Virus record (IMG/VR): IMGVR_UViG_3300033149_003715
Location: 80,174 to 144,173 of that record
Reading direction: 5' to 3' (one strand)
Source of the DNA: a virus
DNA: 64,000 bases
Position numbers and translations under genes: made by a program. Every line of letters starts with the position of its first letter. The first letter of the stretch is position 1. Under the pieces are notes generated by a model that worked only from the letters and a program-made list of their open reading frames with translations, made no database searches and was not told where the DNA came from. This document shows positions 48,923-57,477 of this stretch, one piece after another.

Positions 48923-50155
48923 TTATGTTAAAACTACGGGTAATCTTTTGTATTTAGAAGCCCCTTTTGGTCTTAATATTACATCCCCCTGTTGATACCA
49001 ATTTGCCCCATTTTCATCATCTATTTGATTTTCTGTTAATCCATTACGAAAGTTTAACGCTTGATAAACAGTTTCACACTCATTTGGAACACCTTCTACA
49101 TGCCAAATACCTATTGATGGATTTTGCATCTTCAAAAATTTCCAAATTCTTCCTTTTACGTCTAATTCCAGCAGTGTATATTTTCCACCAATTGGAGCTT
49201 CCCAAACATCTATTTCTTTTGCTCCTAATGAATAACAAAGTCTTTCCATACCTATTTTTCTAACAAACTCTCTTCTAATTTCAGCGTTTTCGATATCAAA
49301 CAGTTTTATTGGATTTAATTCAGAGCTAGTTTGCATTGCCAACCATTCAGGAACACGAACTCCGTTTAAGGCGAAAATTTTCCAAGATCCTTCGTAATCT
49401 AAGGCTGGCCCACCATGACAATGAAGCCCAAATTCATTTGTGTGTAGGGTACTTGGTTTTGGCGTGAATAAGACTAGATTTTCAAATGGCCACCACCATC
49501 CAACGTGTAAAGAAAGTTCGTATAGAGGTGCTAGTTTGTGTGTAGGCTGTATACCACACACCCTAAGAAAATCAAAAAATGATAACCATAAAGCATCTTG
49601 TGATCCACGGCCACATGCATGAATTTGTTTATGAATTTGTTTTTTGATTTGGATTTTATCTTGATTCCATATTTCGTTTGGAACACAATACCCAGTTTGT
49701 ATTTTAATTTGGGTCCGAACTCGATTTTCAATTTGGGATTTTATTCGATACCAAGTATGATTTTCGATTTGATATCCAATTTGTCCTATAATTTGTTTTG
49801 TAAGTTGGTTCCAAATATGATCCCAAATTTTATTTTTGACTTGATTCCAAATTTGGCTTCTAATTTGATATGGTGTTTGGTTCCAATCTTTTTTTCCAAT
49901 CTGACTACTAATATAGTTCCAAATCTGATTTCCGGTGTGGTATTTCATTTGAGTTAAAAAATAGGCACCCCAAACACCATGATAAGGAGAATCTAACCAA
50001 ACTTGAGTAGTTGGAGCTTGTAAGCCTACCATTCGATAAGTAGCTTTAACTGCTTTCCAAGCAACTTTTTTGTTACCTGGAGTTGTAGAAAAACCTATTT
50101 TTAACCATTTATCCCTATGTTTTGGGACCTGTTGTTGAATTAATTGGGCTATCAT
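48923..50155 (-). CDS. DUF6745-type protein with Trp/Gln repeat region
   Basis: 410 residues from ATG 50155 (AAAGGAAG upstream); the first ATG overlaps the upstream gene and has no site. The C-terminal half, GGPALDYEGSWKIFALNGVR then VPEWLAMQTSSELNPIKLFD and GMERLCYSLGAKEIDVWEAP, is the DUF6745 domain. Residues of about 80-195 are a repeat region with (Q/N)IWNQI..QI units. It pairs with the 48666 gene. Function unknown. Confidence 0.8.
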   Translation of the reverse strand: MIAQLIQQQVPKHRDKWLKIGFSTTPGNKKVAWKAVKATYRMVGLQAPTTQVWLDSPYHGVWGAYFLTQMKYHTGNQIWNYISSQIGKKDWNQTPYQIRSQIWNQVKNKIWDHIWNQLTKQIIGQIGYQIENHTWYRIKSQIENRVRTQIKIQTGYCVPNEIWNQDKIQIKKQIHKQIHACGRGSQDALWLSFFDFLRVCGIQPTHKLAPLYELSLHVGWWWPFENLVLFTPKPSTLHTNEFGLHCHGGPALDYEGSWKIFALNGVRVPEWLAMQTSSELNPIKLFDIENAEIRREFVRKIGMERLCYSLGAKEIDVWEAPIGGKYTLLELDVKGRIWKFLKMQNPSIGIWHVEGVPNECETVYQALNFRNGLTENQIDDENGANWYQQGDVILRPKGASKYKRLPVVLT

Positions 50156-50165
50156 ACAACTTCCT

Positions 50166-50408
50166 TTAAGGAGAATCATCAATAATCTTAAAATGTTTTA
50201 GTGTTCGCACAATCACATTTCCATTGATATTAATGAGACATTTGATGCAACTATTTCTTGCGGTATCATAATAGACGCCGACTATTTTTCCAACACAACC
50301 AGTATATTCCTTACAATATTCATACTGAAACTCTTTTTTTGATAATCCTAGATCATTGTGGGTGTAAAGTTGTACTGTTTTGCCAAGCAAATTGGTTTCA
50401 ATGAGCAT
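50166..50408 (-). CDS. hypothetical protein
   Basis: 80 residues, beta-rich: MLIETNLLGKTVQLYTHNDL, YTGCVGKIVGVYYDTARNSC, IKCLININGNVIVRTLKHFK. Three strand pairs with GKIVGVY resemble a small SH3-like or KOW-like barrel. Cys pair might bind metal. Unknown role. Confidence 0.55.
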   Translation of the reverse strand: MLIETNLLGKTVQLYTHNDLGLSKKEFQYEYCKEYTGCVGKIVGVYYDTARNSCIKCLININGNVIVRTLKHFKIIDDSP

Positions 50409-50444
50409 GTTAATTTCTCCTATGAAAATGTTGTAACAATTGTT

Positions 50445-50858
50445 CTACCAACAAGTTACCTTTGATATAAGCTTTACTCCTTTGCAAAAAATGATGTTTG
50501 AGCTTGGATATATACATAGATATTTATACCGCTTGTGTTGTTTCTTAAGTCGTAAAATTTTCATAAGTTCTCTTTCGTTTACAGTACAAAGAAGAGTTTG
50601 GAGATATATGCCGAATTTTGACGGATTTTTTACGTGGCATGTGTAAATATACATGTTTGATTGGCAATATTTTCTACTAGAATAAAAAAATCTTTTGGCG
50701 GCATTCAGATTATTATATACCATTAAAGATGTACCATGTATGTTTGGATATGTCCATTTATTAACAAAATATTCTACAGCTATGTTTTCTACCCATGCAG
50801 AATAAATACGACCATTATGTTCACGTACTACTTTATAATAGGTTTTCTTGTAACCCAT
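50445..50858 (-). CDS. YKVV-family protein, ungrouped
   Basis: 137 residues: MGYKKTYYKVVREHNGRIYS, FVNKWTYPNIHGTSLMVYNN, NAAKRFFYSSRKYCQSNMYI, YTCHVKNPSKFGIYLQTLLC, SSNIIFCKGVKLISKVTC. The final block has NIIFC instead of GTIFC. The next closest is A1, but no subgroup is clear. Confidence 0.75.
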   Translation of the reverse strand: MGYKKTYYKVVREHNGRIYSAWVENIAVEYFVNKWTYPNIHGTSLMVYNNLNAAKRFFYSSRKYCQSNMYIYTCHVKNPSKFGIYLQTLLCTVNERELMKILRLKKQHKRYKYLCIYPSSNIIFCKGVKLISKVTCW

Positions 50859-50900
50859 TTCAATTCTTCAAAAGGTTAGATTAAGTGAGACACTTATGTT

Positions 50901-51296
50901 TTATTGGCGGATTTTTTCAAGAAGTTTAACTGCGGATACAAATACTGTTCCTTTGGGTATTCCATGAGAACAGAAGAACTTTTTATGCTGTAATTGCTTT
51001 TTGCGTAATCGGTTCCAATCTTTTATCATCAAATTTTGCTTATGATGATAGATATGTATATAAGGTAAAAAAAGTGCTTTGTTGGATGGATTTTTAATTG
51101 CACAACTATAGATATGATTGCCAATCCCTGCAAAATTAATTGCTTGGTTTAAATTTCTAAATACCATTAATTTTGTTTTGGGTATATTTGGATACACCCA
51201 TTCACCGATTTTATACTTGACAGTAAATATGGGTGGTAAATATCCAGATAAAGCTGAACACAAATTTAGTCTCACAACCTTATAGTAAATTTTCAT
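50901..51296 (-). CDS. YKVV-family protein, subgroup A1
   Basis: 131 residues from ATG 51296 (GGAG upstream); the longer frame runs through the tRNA-Leu gene and is rejected. MKIYYKVVRLNLCSALSGYL, PPIFTVKYKIGEWVYPNIPK, TKLMVFRNLNQAINFAG, IKNPSNKALFLPYIHIYHHK, KKQLQHKKFFCSHGIPKGTV. Close to 51858-52250. Confidence 0.8.
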   Translation of the reverse strand: MKIYYKVVRLNLCSALSGYLPPIFTVKYKIGEWVYPNIPKTKLMVFRNLNQAINFAGIGNHIYSCAIKNPSNKALFLPYIHIYHHKQNLMIKDWNRLRKKQLQHKKFFCSHGIPKGTVFVSAVKLLEKIRQ

Positions 51297-51329
51297 TTTT
51301 AACTCCTTTGCAGGTAATGATTTGTTTAA

Positions 51330-51414
51330 TAGCCCTGATGGGATTCGAACCCATACGTTCAATATGAACAAGGGATTTTAAGTCCCTAGCGTCTGCCAAT
51401 TCCGCCACAGGGCC
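51330..51414 (-). tRNA. tRNA-Leu (UAA)
   Basis: Cloverleaf with long variable arm: acceptor GGCCCTG/CAGGGCT (first pair G-T), D-arm GCGGAATTGGCAGACGC, anticodon stem AGGGA/TCCCT with loop CTTAAAA (UAA), variable arm GTTCATATTGAAC, T-arm ATGGG-TTCGAAT-CCCAT. Discriminator A; CCA not encoded. Reads UUA, the codon AT-rich genes use most for Leu. Confidence 0.95.
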
Positions 51415-51419
51415 ACTAT

Positions 51420-51836
51420 TTAATTGAAATAGATTTGGCGTATTATTCTTAGTGAAATATCACTGTAACCATTATTGATGGCATTTTCTTCAATATCATT
51501 TACATATTCACCAATACGAATAAAAACACCTGGTAATTCATATTTATCTGCTAAATCCCACAAGAGGTGAAATTGATAAACTATGTCTGTGTATTTTTTT
51601 ATGGAAGAGGGAAAAATATCATTCCATTTTATCCACTCACAATACCATTTTAGACTATAAATATCTTCCGGCTGTTGGGTTAGTGTTTGTCGTTTTGTTC
51701 TATCTAGCGGGCCTGTAAGAATTTCCGACTTTTTCAATTCGTTGCACTCAAAAAGTTCCTCAAATGTTCTTTGGAAAAATTCTAACAAGTCTTTAGGACC
51801 ATGAATTTCAAACGCGACATCACTTCTATAACCCAT
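51420..51836 (-). CDS. phage hypothetical protein, MGYRSDVA type
   Basis: 138 residues from ATG 51836 (GGGGAGAA upstream). MGYRSDVAFEIHGPKDLLEF is the well-known start of a small phage protein family; later segments KWYCEWIKWNDIFPSSIKKY and GVFIRIGEYVNDIEENAINN agree. Function unknown. Confidence 0.82.
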   Translation of the reverse strand: MGYRSDVAFEIHGPKDLLEFFQRTFEELFECNELKKSEILTGPLDRTKRQTLTQQPEDIYSLKWYCEWIKWNDIFPSSIKKYTDIVYQFHLLWDLADKYELPGVFIRIGEYVNDIEENAINNGYSDISLRIIRQIYFN

Positions 51837-51857
51837 TTGAATTCTCCCCAAAAATAG

Positions 51858-52250
51858 TTATGGATGAACTCTTTCTAAAAGTTTGACTGCTGATACAAAG
51901 ATTGTTTCTTCTGGTGGTTCGTTTGGATTAAAGAATTTTTTATGTTGTAGTTGTTTTTTACGCAATTGACGCCAACGATATAGAAAATCTTCTTTATCGG
52001 AGTATAAATGTATGTAAGATACAAAAAGTCCCTTGTATGATGGGTTTTTAACCACACAACTGTAGATATAATCATATGGTGAAGCAAATTCCATTGCTTT
52101 TTCAAAGTTATTAAATACCATTAATTTTGTTCTAGGAATATTTGGATATATCCATTTGTTAACCTTGTATCTAACAACAAAGTTCAACGGTAAATGTTTA
52201 GATAACACCGAACTCATATCTGGATTAACAACCTTATAGTAAATTTTCAT
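51858..52250 (-). CDS. YKVV-family protein, subgroup A1
   Basis: 130 residues: MKIYYKVVNPDMSSVLSKHL, NFVVRYKVNKWIYPNIPRTK, LMVFNNFEKAMEFAS, VKNPSYKGLFVSYIHLYSDK, KKQLQHKKFFNPNEPPEETI. The GT of the last motif is ET here (PPEETIFVSAVKLLERV), so this site varies between copies. Confidence 0.78.
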   Translation of the reverse strand: MKIYYKVVNPDMSSVLSKHLPLNFVVRYKVNKWIYPNIPRTKLMVFNNFEKAMEFASPYDYIYSCVVKNPSYKGLFVSYIHLYSDKEDFLYRWRQLRKKQLQHKKFFNPNEPPEETIFVSAVKLLERVHP

Positions 52251-52306
52251 TTTTAACTCCTTTGTAGGTAACGATTTATGAGTTGATATACAACTTTGTA
52301 GTAAAT

Positions 52307-52429
52307 TTAGTTTGTATTCATTTGATCTATCTTGTATTGAACTACTAAGCCGTGTAATGCTACATAAGATTCTGGCGGGCGATATGGTGTTTCTCGTACA
52401 ATTTTGTAATAAAGCTTGTTTGTGTTCAT
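52307..52429 (-). pseudogene. YKVV-family remnant, N-terminal piece
   Basis: 40 codons: MNTNKLYYKIVRETPYRPPE then LVVQYKIDQMNTN and stop. LYYKIV and VVQYKI mark it as the first third of the family. A second scrap (IYYKVVYQL) lies 10-40 bases downstream, so two truncated copies meet in front of 52250. Confidence 0.6.
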
Positions 52430-53141
52430 ATTTTTATTTTTATTATTTTTATGGTTGTAGTGGGGTTGTTTTTGTGATATAATGGGTAAAATTATATGAA
52501 TTTTTGTTGAGGTTATGATAGATTTTTAATGGTGTTGTGTTCATTTTGGGATATTTTTGGGTGTTAGATGGTTAAATGATTATTTCTTTCTTTATAAAAA
52601 CACTGAAAAAATCAATAAAAACGTAAATAAGAGGAAATGACTGGTTGGATGGGGTATTTGGTTAAAGTTTTGTACATTTTTTGGGGGTCTAGCTGTTAAA
52701 ATTAACCTTTTCTTATAATTACCAAAATTCATTTTACCCCTGGTTTTACCGTGTAAAACGCATTTCTGGACTACTTTTTTAGGTCATTATTTTGGTCAAA
52801 ATTTTGTACAAAACTTCCTACCTTTGACAGGTTGTTTGTTTGTTTTTTATGAAATTTTTTGACAAATTTTAGAAAACGTTAAAAATTTTTCTAAGAAAAT
52901 TGTTCCAAGACATCAAATTTTTCAACATATTGTTTCCATTATATATGATATTTGTGTGTGTGTCAAGTAAAATGGGCTTATTTTAGCCAAATTTTCATGT
53001 ATTTTTCTAAATTTTTTCCTTACCGTATAAGCTATATGGGGGGTTAGACCCGGATTTTCAAGAAAAAAATGATTTTTGGGCCAATTTTTGTGATTTTTTT
53101 CGGGTATCGGAGAGATTTCTACAATTTTTGGTGAAGTTTTA
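52430..53141 (-). other. 710-base gene-free T-rich stretch
   Basis: No credible gene. The plus strand is very rich in T with runs TTTTTGGG and ATTTTTCT; GC is only high in short G clusters (for example near 52683 and 53037). A minus-strand ORF (52922-53194) has no homology-like pattern, is biased toward Lys/Pro/Phe and overlaps the next gene, so it is likely chance. Confidence 0.5.
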
Positions 53142-53546
53142 TTAAAAAATTGGATATTTTTGTGTTTCGATAATTTTTGTGAGACGAATACCATTACAAA
53201 ATATGGTTCCTAATGGTGGAGATGTGTGGTTTATTGAAATTTTTCCGTTGATGATTTCGCGTAAATGTTTTAGGTCATATACTGGATAATGTTTGCCAAT
53301 CGGACATGGAAATAATACATCACATTTAGCAATTACGTATGTTGGAATATTATTGTAAAAGACAAAGTTTTTGGCTATTGATATACTATCAAAAACCATC
53401 AATTGTGTTGTTTCAAATCCTGGGTTTGGATAAACAAATTTGTCCATTTTATACTGGATTACCCAAGGTGTTTCTTCATCGTTTAGATACCACATTTTAG
53501 AGATTGACTGAAGATTAATTGTCAACACTTTGTAATAGGTTTTCAT
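53142..53546 (-). CDS. YKVV-family protein, subgroup A2
   Basis: 134 residues: MKTYYKVLTINLQSISKMWY, IQYKMDKFVYPNPGFETTQL, MVFDSISIAKNFV, CDVLFPCPIGKHYPVYDLKH, PPLGTIFCNGIRLTKIIE. The W of the WVYP turn is F here. Sister of 53559-53948. Confidence 0.78.
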   Translation of the reverse strand: MKTYYKVLTINLQSISKMWYLNDEETPWVIQYKMDKFVYPNPGFETTQLMVFDSISIAKNFVFYNNIPTYVIAKCDVLFPCPIGKHYPVYDLKHLREIINGKISINHTSPPLGTIFCNGIRLTKIIETQKYPIF

Positions 53547-53558
53547 TTTAACAACCCT

Positions 53559-53948
53559 TCAAAAAGAACCAGAAACAATTTTTATGAGACGTACTCCAAT
53601 GCAAAACCAAGTTCCTGAAGGTGGTGGTGTATAATGTGGTTGGTATTTTCCATCTATAATATCATAGAAGTGTCTTAGATCTTGCATTTCATAATGTTTT
53701 CCGAATTGACGTGCCAATAAACCATGACATTCAGCAATTACATATTTTTTGATTAAATGATAAGAGATAAATTCTTTGGCTGCTAGCATACTATCAAAAA
53801 TCATTAGGTTTCCAAATTTATGTGATTTTCTGCGTACAATTTTGTTTATTTGATATTGTACTACCCAAGGGGCTGCTTCATCTTTTGGGCACCACAATTT
53901 GGAAATTGATTGAAGATCGGTAGTTAATACTTTATAACCAACTGTCAT
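53559..53948 (-). CDS. YKVV-family protein, subgroup A2
   Basis: 129 residues from ATG 53948: MTVGYKVLTTDLQSISKLWC, VQYQINKIVRRKSHKFGNLM, IFDSMLAAKEFISYHLI, AECHGLLARQFGKHYEMQDL, PPSGTWFCIGVRLIKIV. The start MTVGYKV has replaced MKxYYKV, and WVYP became IVRR. A diverging copy. Confidence 0.75.
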   Translation of the reverse strand: MTVGYKVLTTDLQSISKLWCPKDEAAPWVVQYQINKIVRRKSHKFGNLMIFDSMLAAKEFISYHLIKKYVIAECHGLLARQFGKHYEMQDLRHFYDIIDGKYQPHYTPPPSGTWFCIGVRLIKIVSGSF

Positions 53949-53998
53949 TTTAACAACCTTTCTCAAAAAAAGTAAATGTTATACAGTATGTTTTTCTT

Positions 53999-54439
53999 CT
54001 AAGAGAAGGAATAGATATCACACAATATGTCTCCTTTTAGAAATTTCCAGTTAATTGTGTAAGATTTTATGGATTTTGCTATTTCTTGTGCTTTTTGTTT
54101 AATTGTTTTTAGTAAGTTTTTGCGATTTGTTCCTTTTATTGTCGTAATTGATAATGAAATGCCGTTAAGGTCTAATGTGTCAGCTAGTGTTTCTTCATTC
54201 AACTTTGTATTCAATAAGTATTTTTTTACTATTTTAAGGTTACATTCTTTTAATCGTTCTGGGCTGGATATACATAGACTGGCTAAATATTTTAGCGGTT
54301 TTTCAAAGTTTTCTTCTTCAAGAATTTCTATTATGAAATAGTAACCGAATTTTCCATCGGTCAGTTTTTGAGAAATCCACCTATTTTCATGTTCGCTTTG
54401 ATAGGATTGTTTAGGCAGTGAAGAAAATTTAATTGCCAT
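53999..54439 (-). CDS. WISQKL-family protein 2
   Basis: 146 residues from ATG 54439 (GGAGAG upstream, overlap with the next gene 11 bases). MAIKFSSLPKQSYQSEHENR, WISQKLTDGKFGYYFIIEIL, SLCISSPERLKECNLKIVKK, SITTIKGTNRKNLLKTIKQK. The GW.LL.G end is NWKFLKGDILCDIYS. Confidence 0.74.
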   Translation of the reverse strand: MAIKFSSLPKQSYQSEHENRWISQKLTDGKFGYYFIIEILEEENFEKPLKYLASLCISSPERLKECNLKIVKKYLLNTKLNEETLADTLDLNGISLSITTIKGTNRKNLLKTIKQKAQEIAKSIKSYTINWKFLKGDILCDIYSFS

Positions 54440-54899
54440 TGTTGATCTCTCCATAAATATCACACAATGTTTTACCATTTAACAGATCCCAACCAGTTAC
54501 ATCAATGCCGTCTATAATTTGGTTCATATAATAATTGACAGATTTAATCACGTCAGGAATTTTTTGTTTAACTATTTCTAGTAATTTTTGGCGATTTGAT
54601 CCATATTTAAAAATAATTTGTAGATCAATATTTGCAAGATATAATCTGTCGGCCAGTTTGATTTCATTTAGTAATATGTCTTTGCCCCATACCTTTTGAA
54701 CTATATCAAGATTGTGTTTTTTAATTTGATCTGGACTCACTATAGACAAGCTAACTACATATCCTGGGGTATATTCTAAGCTGGTGGTTTCTAGTATGAA
54801 GTAATAATTGAATTCCCCGTTGGTGAATTTTTGGGAAATCCATCTACCGTCGCCTTTATTTCGATACATCTTATCCGGTATTTGTGAAAATGTGATCAT
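54429..54899 (-). CDS. WISQKL-family protein 3
   Basis: 156 residues: MITFSQIPDKMYRNKGDGRW, ISQKFTNGEFNYYFILETTS, SLSIVSPDQIKKHNLDIVQK, VWGKDILLNEIKLADRLYLA, DVTGWDLLNGKTLCDIYGEI. Almost a twin of copy 4 (same FSQIPD, VWGKDILL.EIKLAD). Confidence 0.76.
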   Translation of the reverse strand: MITFSQIPDKMYRNKGDGRWISQKFTNGEFNYYFILETTSLEYTPGYVVSLSIVSPDQIKKHNLDIVQKVWGKDILLNEIKLADRLYLANIDLQIIFKYGSNRQKLLEIVKQKIPDVIKSVNYYMNQIIDGIDVTGWDLLNGKTLCDIYGEINNGN

Positions 54900-54936
54900 A
54901 ATTTTAGTGGATTCTTTTTAAGAATTTCTATTAGTG

Positions 54937-55389
54937 TTAATCTTCATAATTGTTACATATTGTTTTACCACCTAATAAATCCCAGCCGGTTATACTTCGA
55001 CCTTCTACAATTTTGTTCATGTAATGGTTGATTGCAGTTGCATCGGGAATGTTTTGTTTGGCTGTTTCCAGCAATTTTTGATGATCTGTGCCATATTCAA
55101 TAAACACTGGAACATAAACGCCGACTAAATATAGTGCATCAGCTAGCTTGATTTCATCTAATAATATGTCTTTACCCCAGATATTTTCTACTGCACTAAA
55201 GGTGCATTTTTTTAATTGATTTGGGCTAACTATAGATAAGCTGACCATATATTCTGGCGTATATCCCAAGCTTACAATTTCTAGCATGAGATAATACTCA
55301 AACTTCTCATGGACTAATTTTTGAGAAATCCATCTGCCGTTATTTTCGTTTTGATATATATCATCTGGTATTTGTGAAAATGTAACCAT
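54937..55389 (-). CDS. WISQKL-family protein 4
   Basis: 150 residues: MVTFSQIPDDIYQNENNGRW, ISQKLVHEKFEYYLMLEIVS, LSIVSPNQLKKCTFSAVENI, WGKDILLDEIKLADALYLVG, SITGWDLLGGKTICNNYED. Leads the tandem trio; the ATG follows a AAAAGGAT-like site. Confidence 0.76.
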   Translation of the reverse strand: MVTFSQIPDDIYQNENNGRWISQKLVHEKFEYYLMLEIVSLGYTPEYMVSLSIVSPNQLKKCTFSAVENIWGKDILLDEIKLADALYLVGVYVPVFIEYGTDHQKLLETAKQNIPDATAINHYMNKIVEGRSITGWDLLGGKTICNNYED

Positions 55390-55410
55390 GATTTTAGTGG
55401 ATCCTTTTTG

Positions 55411-55500
55411 TTAGGTAGTTTTCCCAATATTATCGTAAAATGCCGCTCCTGTTACCAAGTTTAGGGCCATTTGCCAAAGTGCCCGCCTGTTTCGTTTTAA
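55411..55500 (-). pseudogene. GSRFFG-family C-terminal remnant
   Basis: Reads KRNRRALWQMALNLVTGAAF then YDNIGKTT and stop, matching KQNKRELWQMALNLIHDTKY at the end of the family member 61901-62350. The N-terminal part with the GSRFFG motif is gone. It stands 2 kb left of the first full family member. Confidence 0.72.
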
Positions 55501-55527
55501 CTAGTGCTATGACTTACTCCTTTTTAA

Positions 55528-55914
55528 TTAGGAAACTCGTTCTAGTAATTTAACCGCTGATACGAAAATTGTTCCTTCAGGAATCCATTTTTGGTTGAAG
55601 AATTTTTTATGCTGTAATTGTTTTTTGCGTAATTTTTTCCATTCCTGTAGAAATTCGTTTATAAAGTAACGCTGTATACGAGGTACAAAAATGCTCTTGT
55701 GTGATGGATTTTTTACTAAACAGGTAAAAATAATACTATTGAAAGCAGAGAATTTTCGTGCTTGCTCTAATTTTTCAAAAACCATTAACTTTGTCTTGGG
55801 AATATTTGGGTAAATCCATTTTCCGATTTCGTATTGGACTACGAATGTTGAAGGCAATTTCCAACTTATTGCCGAACGTAAACTGTTATTAACAACTTTG
55901 TAGTAGATTTTCAT
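55528..55914 (-). CDS. YKVV-family protein, subgroup A1
   Basis: 128 residues: MKIYYKVVNNSLRSAISWKL, PSTFVVQYEIGKWIYPNIPK, TKLMVFEKLEQARKFSAF, VKNPSHKSIFVPRIQRYF, RKKQLQHKKFFNQKWIPEGT. Very close to 56376-56762, with SAISWKLP in place of SAVSWKLP. Pro-Glu-Gly-Thr in the last block. Confidence 0.8.
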   Translation of the reverse strand: MKIYYKVVNNSLRSAISWKLPSTFVVQYEIGKWIYPNIPKTKLMVFEKLEQARKFSAFNSIIFTCLVKNPSHKSIFVPRIQRYFINEFLQEWKKLRKKQLQHKKFFNQKWIPEGTIFVSAVKLLERVS

Positions 55915-55921
55915 GTCAACT

Positions 55922-56356
55922 TTATCTTTTTTGGTAGATTTCTAGAAGTTTACTTTTGGCTTTTTCTATTTCCGATTTTGGAATAAATATCTTGGTGCAT
56001 ACAATCTCGTCAAAATAACCGATAGCCACGACATCTTTTCTTAGGGCTTTACATCGTAGATTAACATGAAAATCTGTTAACATGAGATTGTTTTTTATGT
56101 GTGCATGTATCCCATGATATATTCTTTCGGTGAGTTTTTCTTCTTCGGTTAATTCTTCTGTTTTGCGATCTGATTTATACCAACCGCCGTGAATTGTAAC
56201 GTCTTGGACAGGAGAAAATACTTTCACATTTTTTCTTATTGGATTGTGAGAAGGATCATACGATACGCAAACTTCCTTATAAACATACATCCACGGAGAT
56301 TCGGTTTTTTTGTTTTTGAATTTTGATGTTTTTTCTTTGTCCAATAGGAGACACAT
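55922..56356 (-). CDS. MCLT-family protein 7, distant
   Basis: 144 residues, distant from the 36-39 kb cluster: MCLLLDKEKTSKFKNKKTES, VYKEVCVSYDPSHNPIRKNV, YHGIHAHIKNNLMLTDF, DVVAIGYFDEIVCTKIFIPK. The MCL start, the GIH(A/V)H position and the C-terminal TKIFIP survive. This is the form I recall most from other phages, so the cluster copies may be its offshoots. Confidence 0.7.
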   Translation of the reverse strand: MCLLLDKEKTSKFKNKKTESPWMYVYKEVCVSYDPSHNPIRKNVKVFSPVQDVTIHGGWYKSDRKTEELTEEEKLTERIYHGIHAHIKNNLMLTDFHVNLRCKALRKDVVAIGYFDEIVCTKIFIPKSEIEKAKSKLLEIYQKR

Positions 56357-56375
56357 TTTGTTACTCCTTTTTAAT

Positions 56376-56762
56376 TTAGCAAACCTGTTTTAACAATTTG
56401 ACCGCTGATACAAACATAGTTCCTTTTGGAATACGTTGTGTGTTTACGTGTTTTTTATGTTGTAACTGTTTTTTTCGTAATTCATTCCATTTTTGTAAGA
56501 ATTCATTTACGGAGTCACACTGTATGAGAGGTACAAAAATACTTTTGGATGATGGGTTTTTTACTAAGCAGGTGAAAATAATACTGCTAGAATTAGAAAA
56601 TATTTGTGCTCGGTTTAAATTTTTAAATACCATTAGTCTTGTCTTTGGTATATTCGGATACACCCATTCTCCAATTTTGTATTGAACAATGAATCTTGAT
56701 GGTAATTTCCAACTTACTGCTGAACACAAATTGTTCTTAACAACTTTGTAGTAGACTTTCAT
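56376..56762 (-). CDS. YKVV-family protein, subgroup A1
   Basis: 128 residues: MKVYYKVVKNNLCSAVSWKL, PSRFIVQYKIGEWVYPNIPK, TRLMVFKNLNRAQIFSNS, VKNPSSKSIFVPLIQCDS, RKKQLQHKKHVNTQRIPKGT. KKFF has become KKHV. Twin of 55528-55914. Confidence 0.8.
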   Translation of the reverse strand: MKVYYKVVKNNLCSAVSWKLPSRFIVQYKIGEWVYPNIPKTRLMVFKNLNRAQIFSNSSSIIFTCLVKNPSSKSIFVPLIQCDSVNEFLQKWNELRKKQLQHKKHVNTQRIPKGTMFVSAVKLLKQVC

Positions 56763-56778
56763 GTTAATTTTATCCTTG

Positions 56779-57225
56779 TTAGTAAACTTTTTTTAATAAC
56801 TTAATTGCGGAAACAAAAACGGTGTCTGTAGGAATTCCTTTTGGACTAAAGAATTTTTTGTGCTGCTGTTGTTTTTTTCGTAATTTTTTCCACATGGATT
56901 TGAATTTTATGAGGAATCTTGCTTCTGCGAGTGGAATACATCTCTCCGCCGTTGGAAACCACATTCTATTTAGTTCGGAGAAAATATTTTTAGTGTCTAT
57001 GAATATTGCTTTATTTGTTGGATTCTTTACTACACAAGTATAAATTGGATAATTTGGGGCAAATCTACTGGCACTTGCAAGGTTGTCAAATACCATTAGT
57101 TTTGTATTTTTTACCTTGGGATATATCCATTCTCCAATTTTGTACTGCACAATAAACTCTCTAGGTAAATACCGATATAATATCGAACATAAATCGTAAC
57201 TAACAACTTTGTAGTAAATTTTCAC
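56779..57225 (-). CDS. YKVV-family protein, subgroup A1 with insert
   Basis: 148 residues, starting at a GTG (57225). VKIYYKVVSYDLCSILYRYL then PREFIVQYKIGEWIYPKVKN, TKLMVFDNLASASRF, VKNPTNKAIFIDTKNIFS. An insert of about 20 residues (WFPTAERCIPLAEARFL) sits before KKLRKKQQQHKKFF, and the end is PTDTVFVSAIKLLKKV (GT lost to DT). Confidence 0.78.
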   Translation of the reverse strand: MKIYYKVVSYDLCSILYRYLPREFIVQYKIGEWIYPKVKNTKLMVFDNLASASRFAPNYPIYTCVVKNPTNKAIFIDTKNIFSELNRMWFPTAERCIPLAEARFLIKFKSMWKKLRKKQQQHKKFFSPKGIPTDTVFVSAIKLLKKVY

Positions 57226-57477
57226 TTTTTATCCTTTTGTTCTGGAACTAATTACATAAGAGAAAAAACTGTGTTGTGTTGACTAAACTATTCCCGGCAG
57301 GTATATTTTTATTGAAATAACAATTATTAATGCGTTTTTTGACTTTGGAACTAATTTAGGTATCAAACTACCTATTTTCCTTTTGAGAATAATTTTTGCC
57401 CTTAAAAATATTAACGACAAGATTCTAGGGCATATTTACAGGGTGATTGTGACCTATTTTGGTCGTGTGTGAGTTCA

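Noticed and set aside
50901-51371. 156-codon version of the YKVV gene
   Set aside because: The extra N-terminus reads through tRNA-Leu.
52922-53194. 90-codon minus ORF
   Set aside because: No motif, biased Lys/Phe/Pro content, overlaps the end of a real YKVV gene, and lies in a T-rich spacer.
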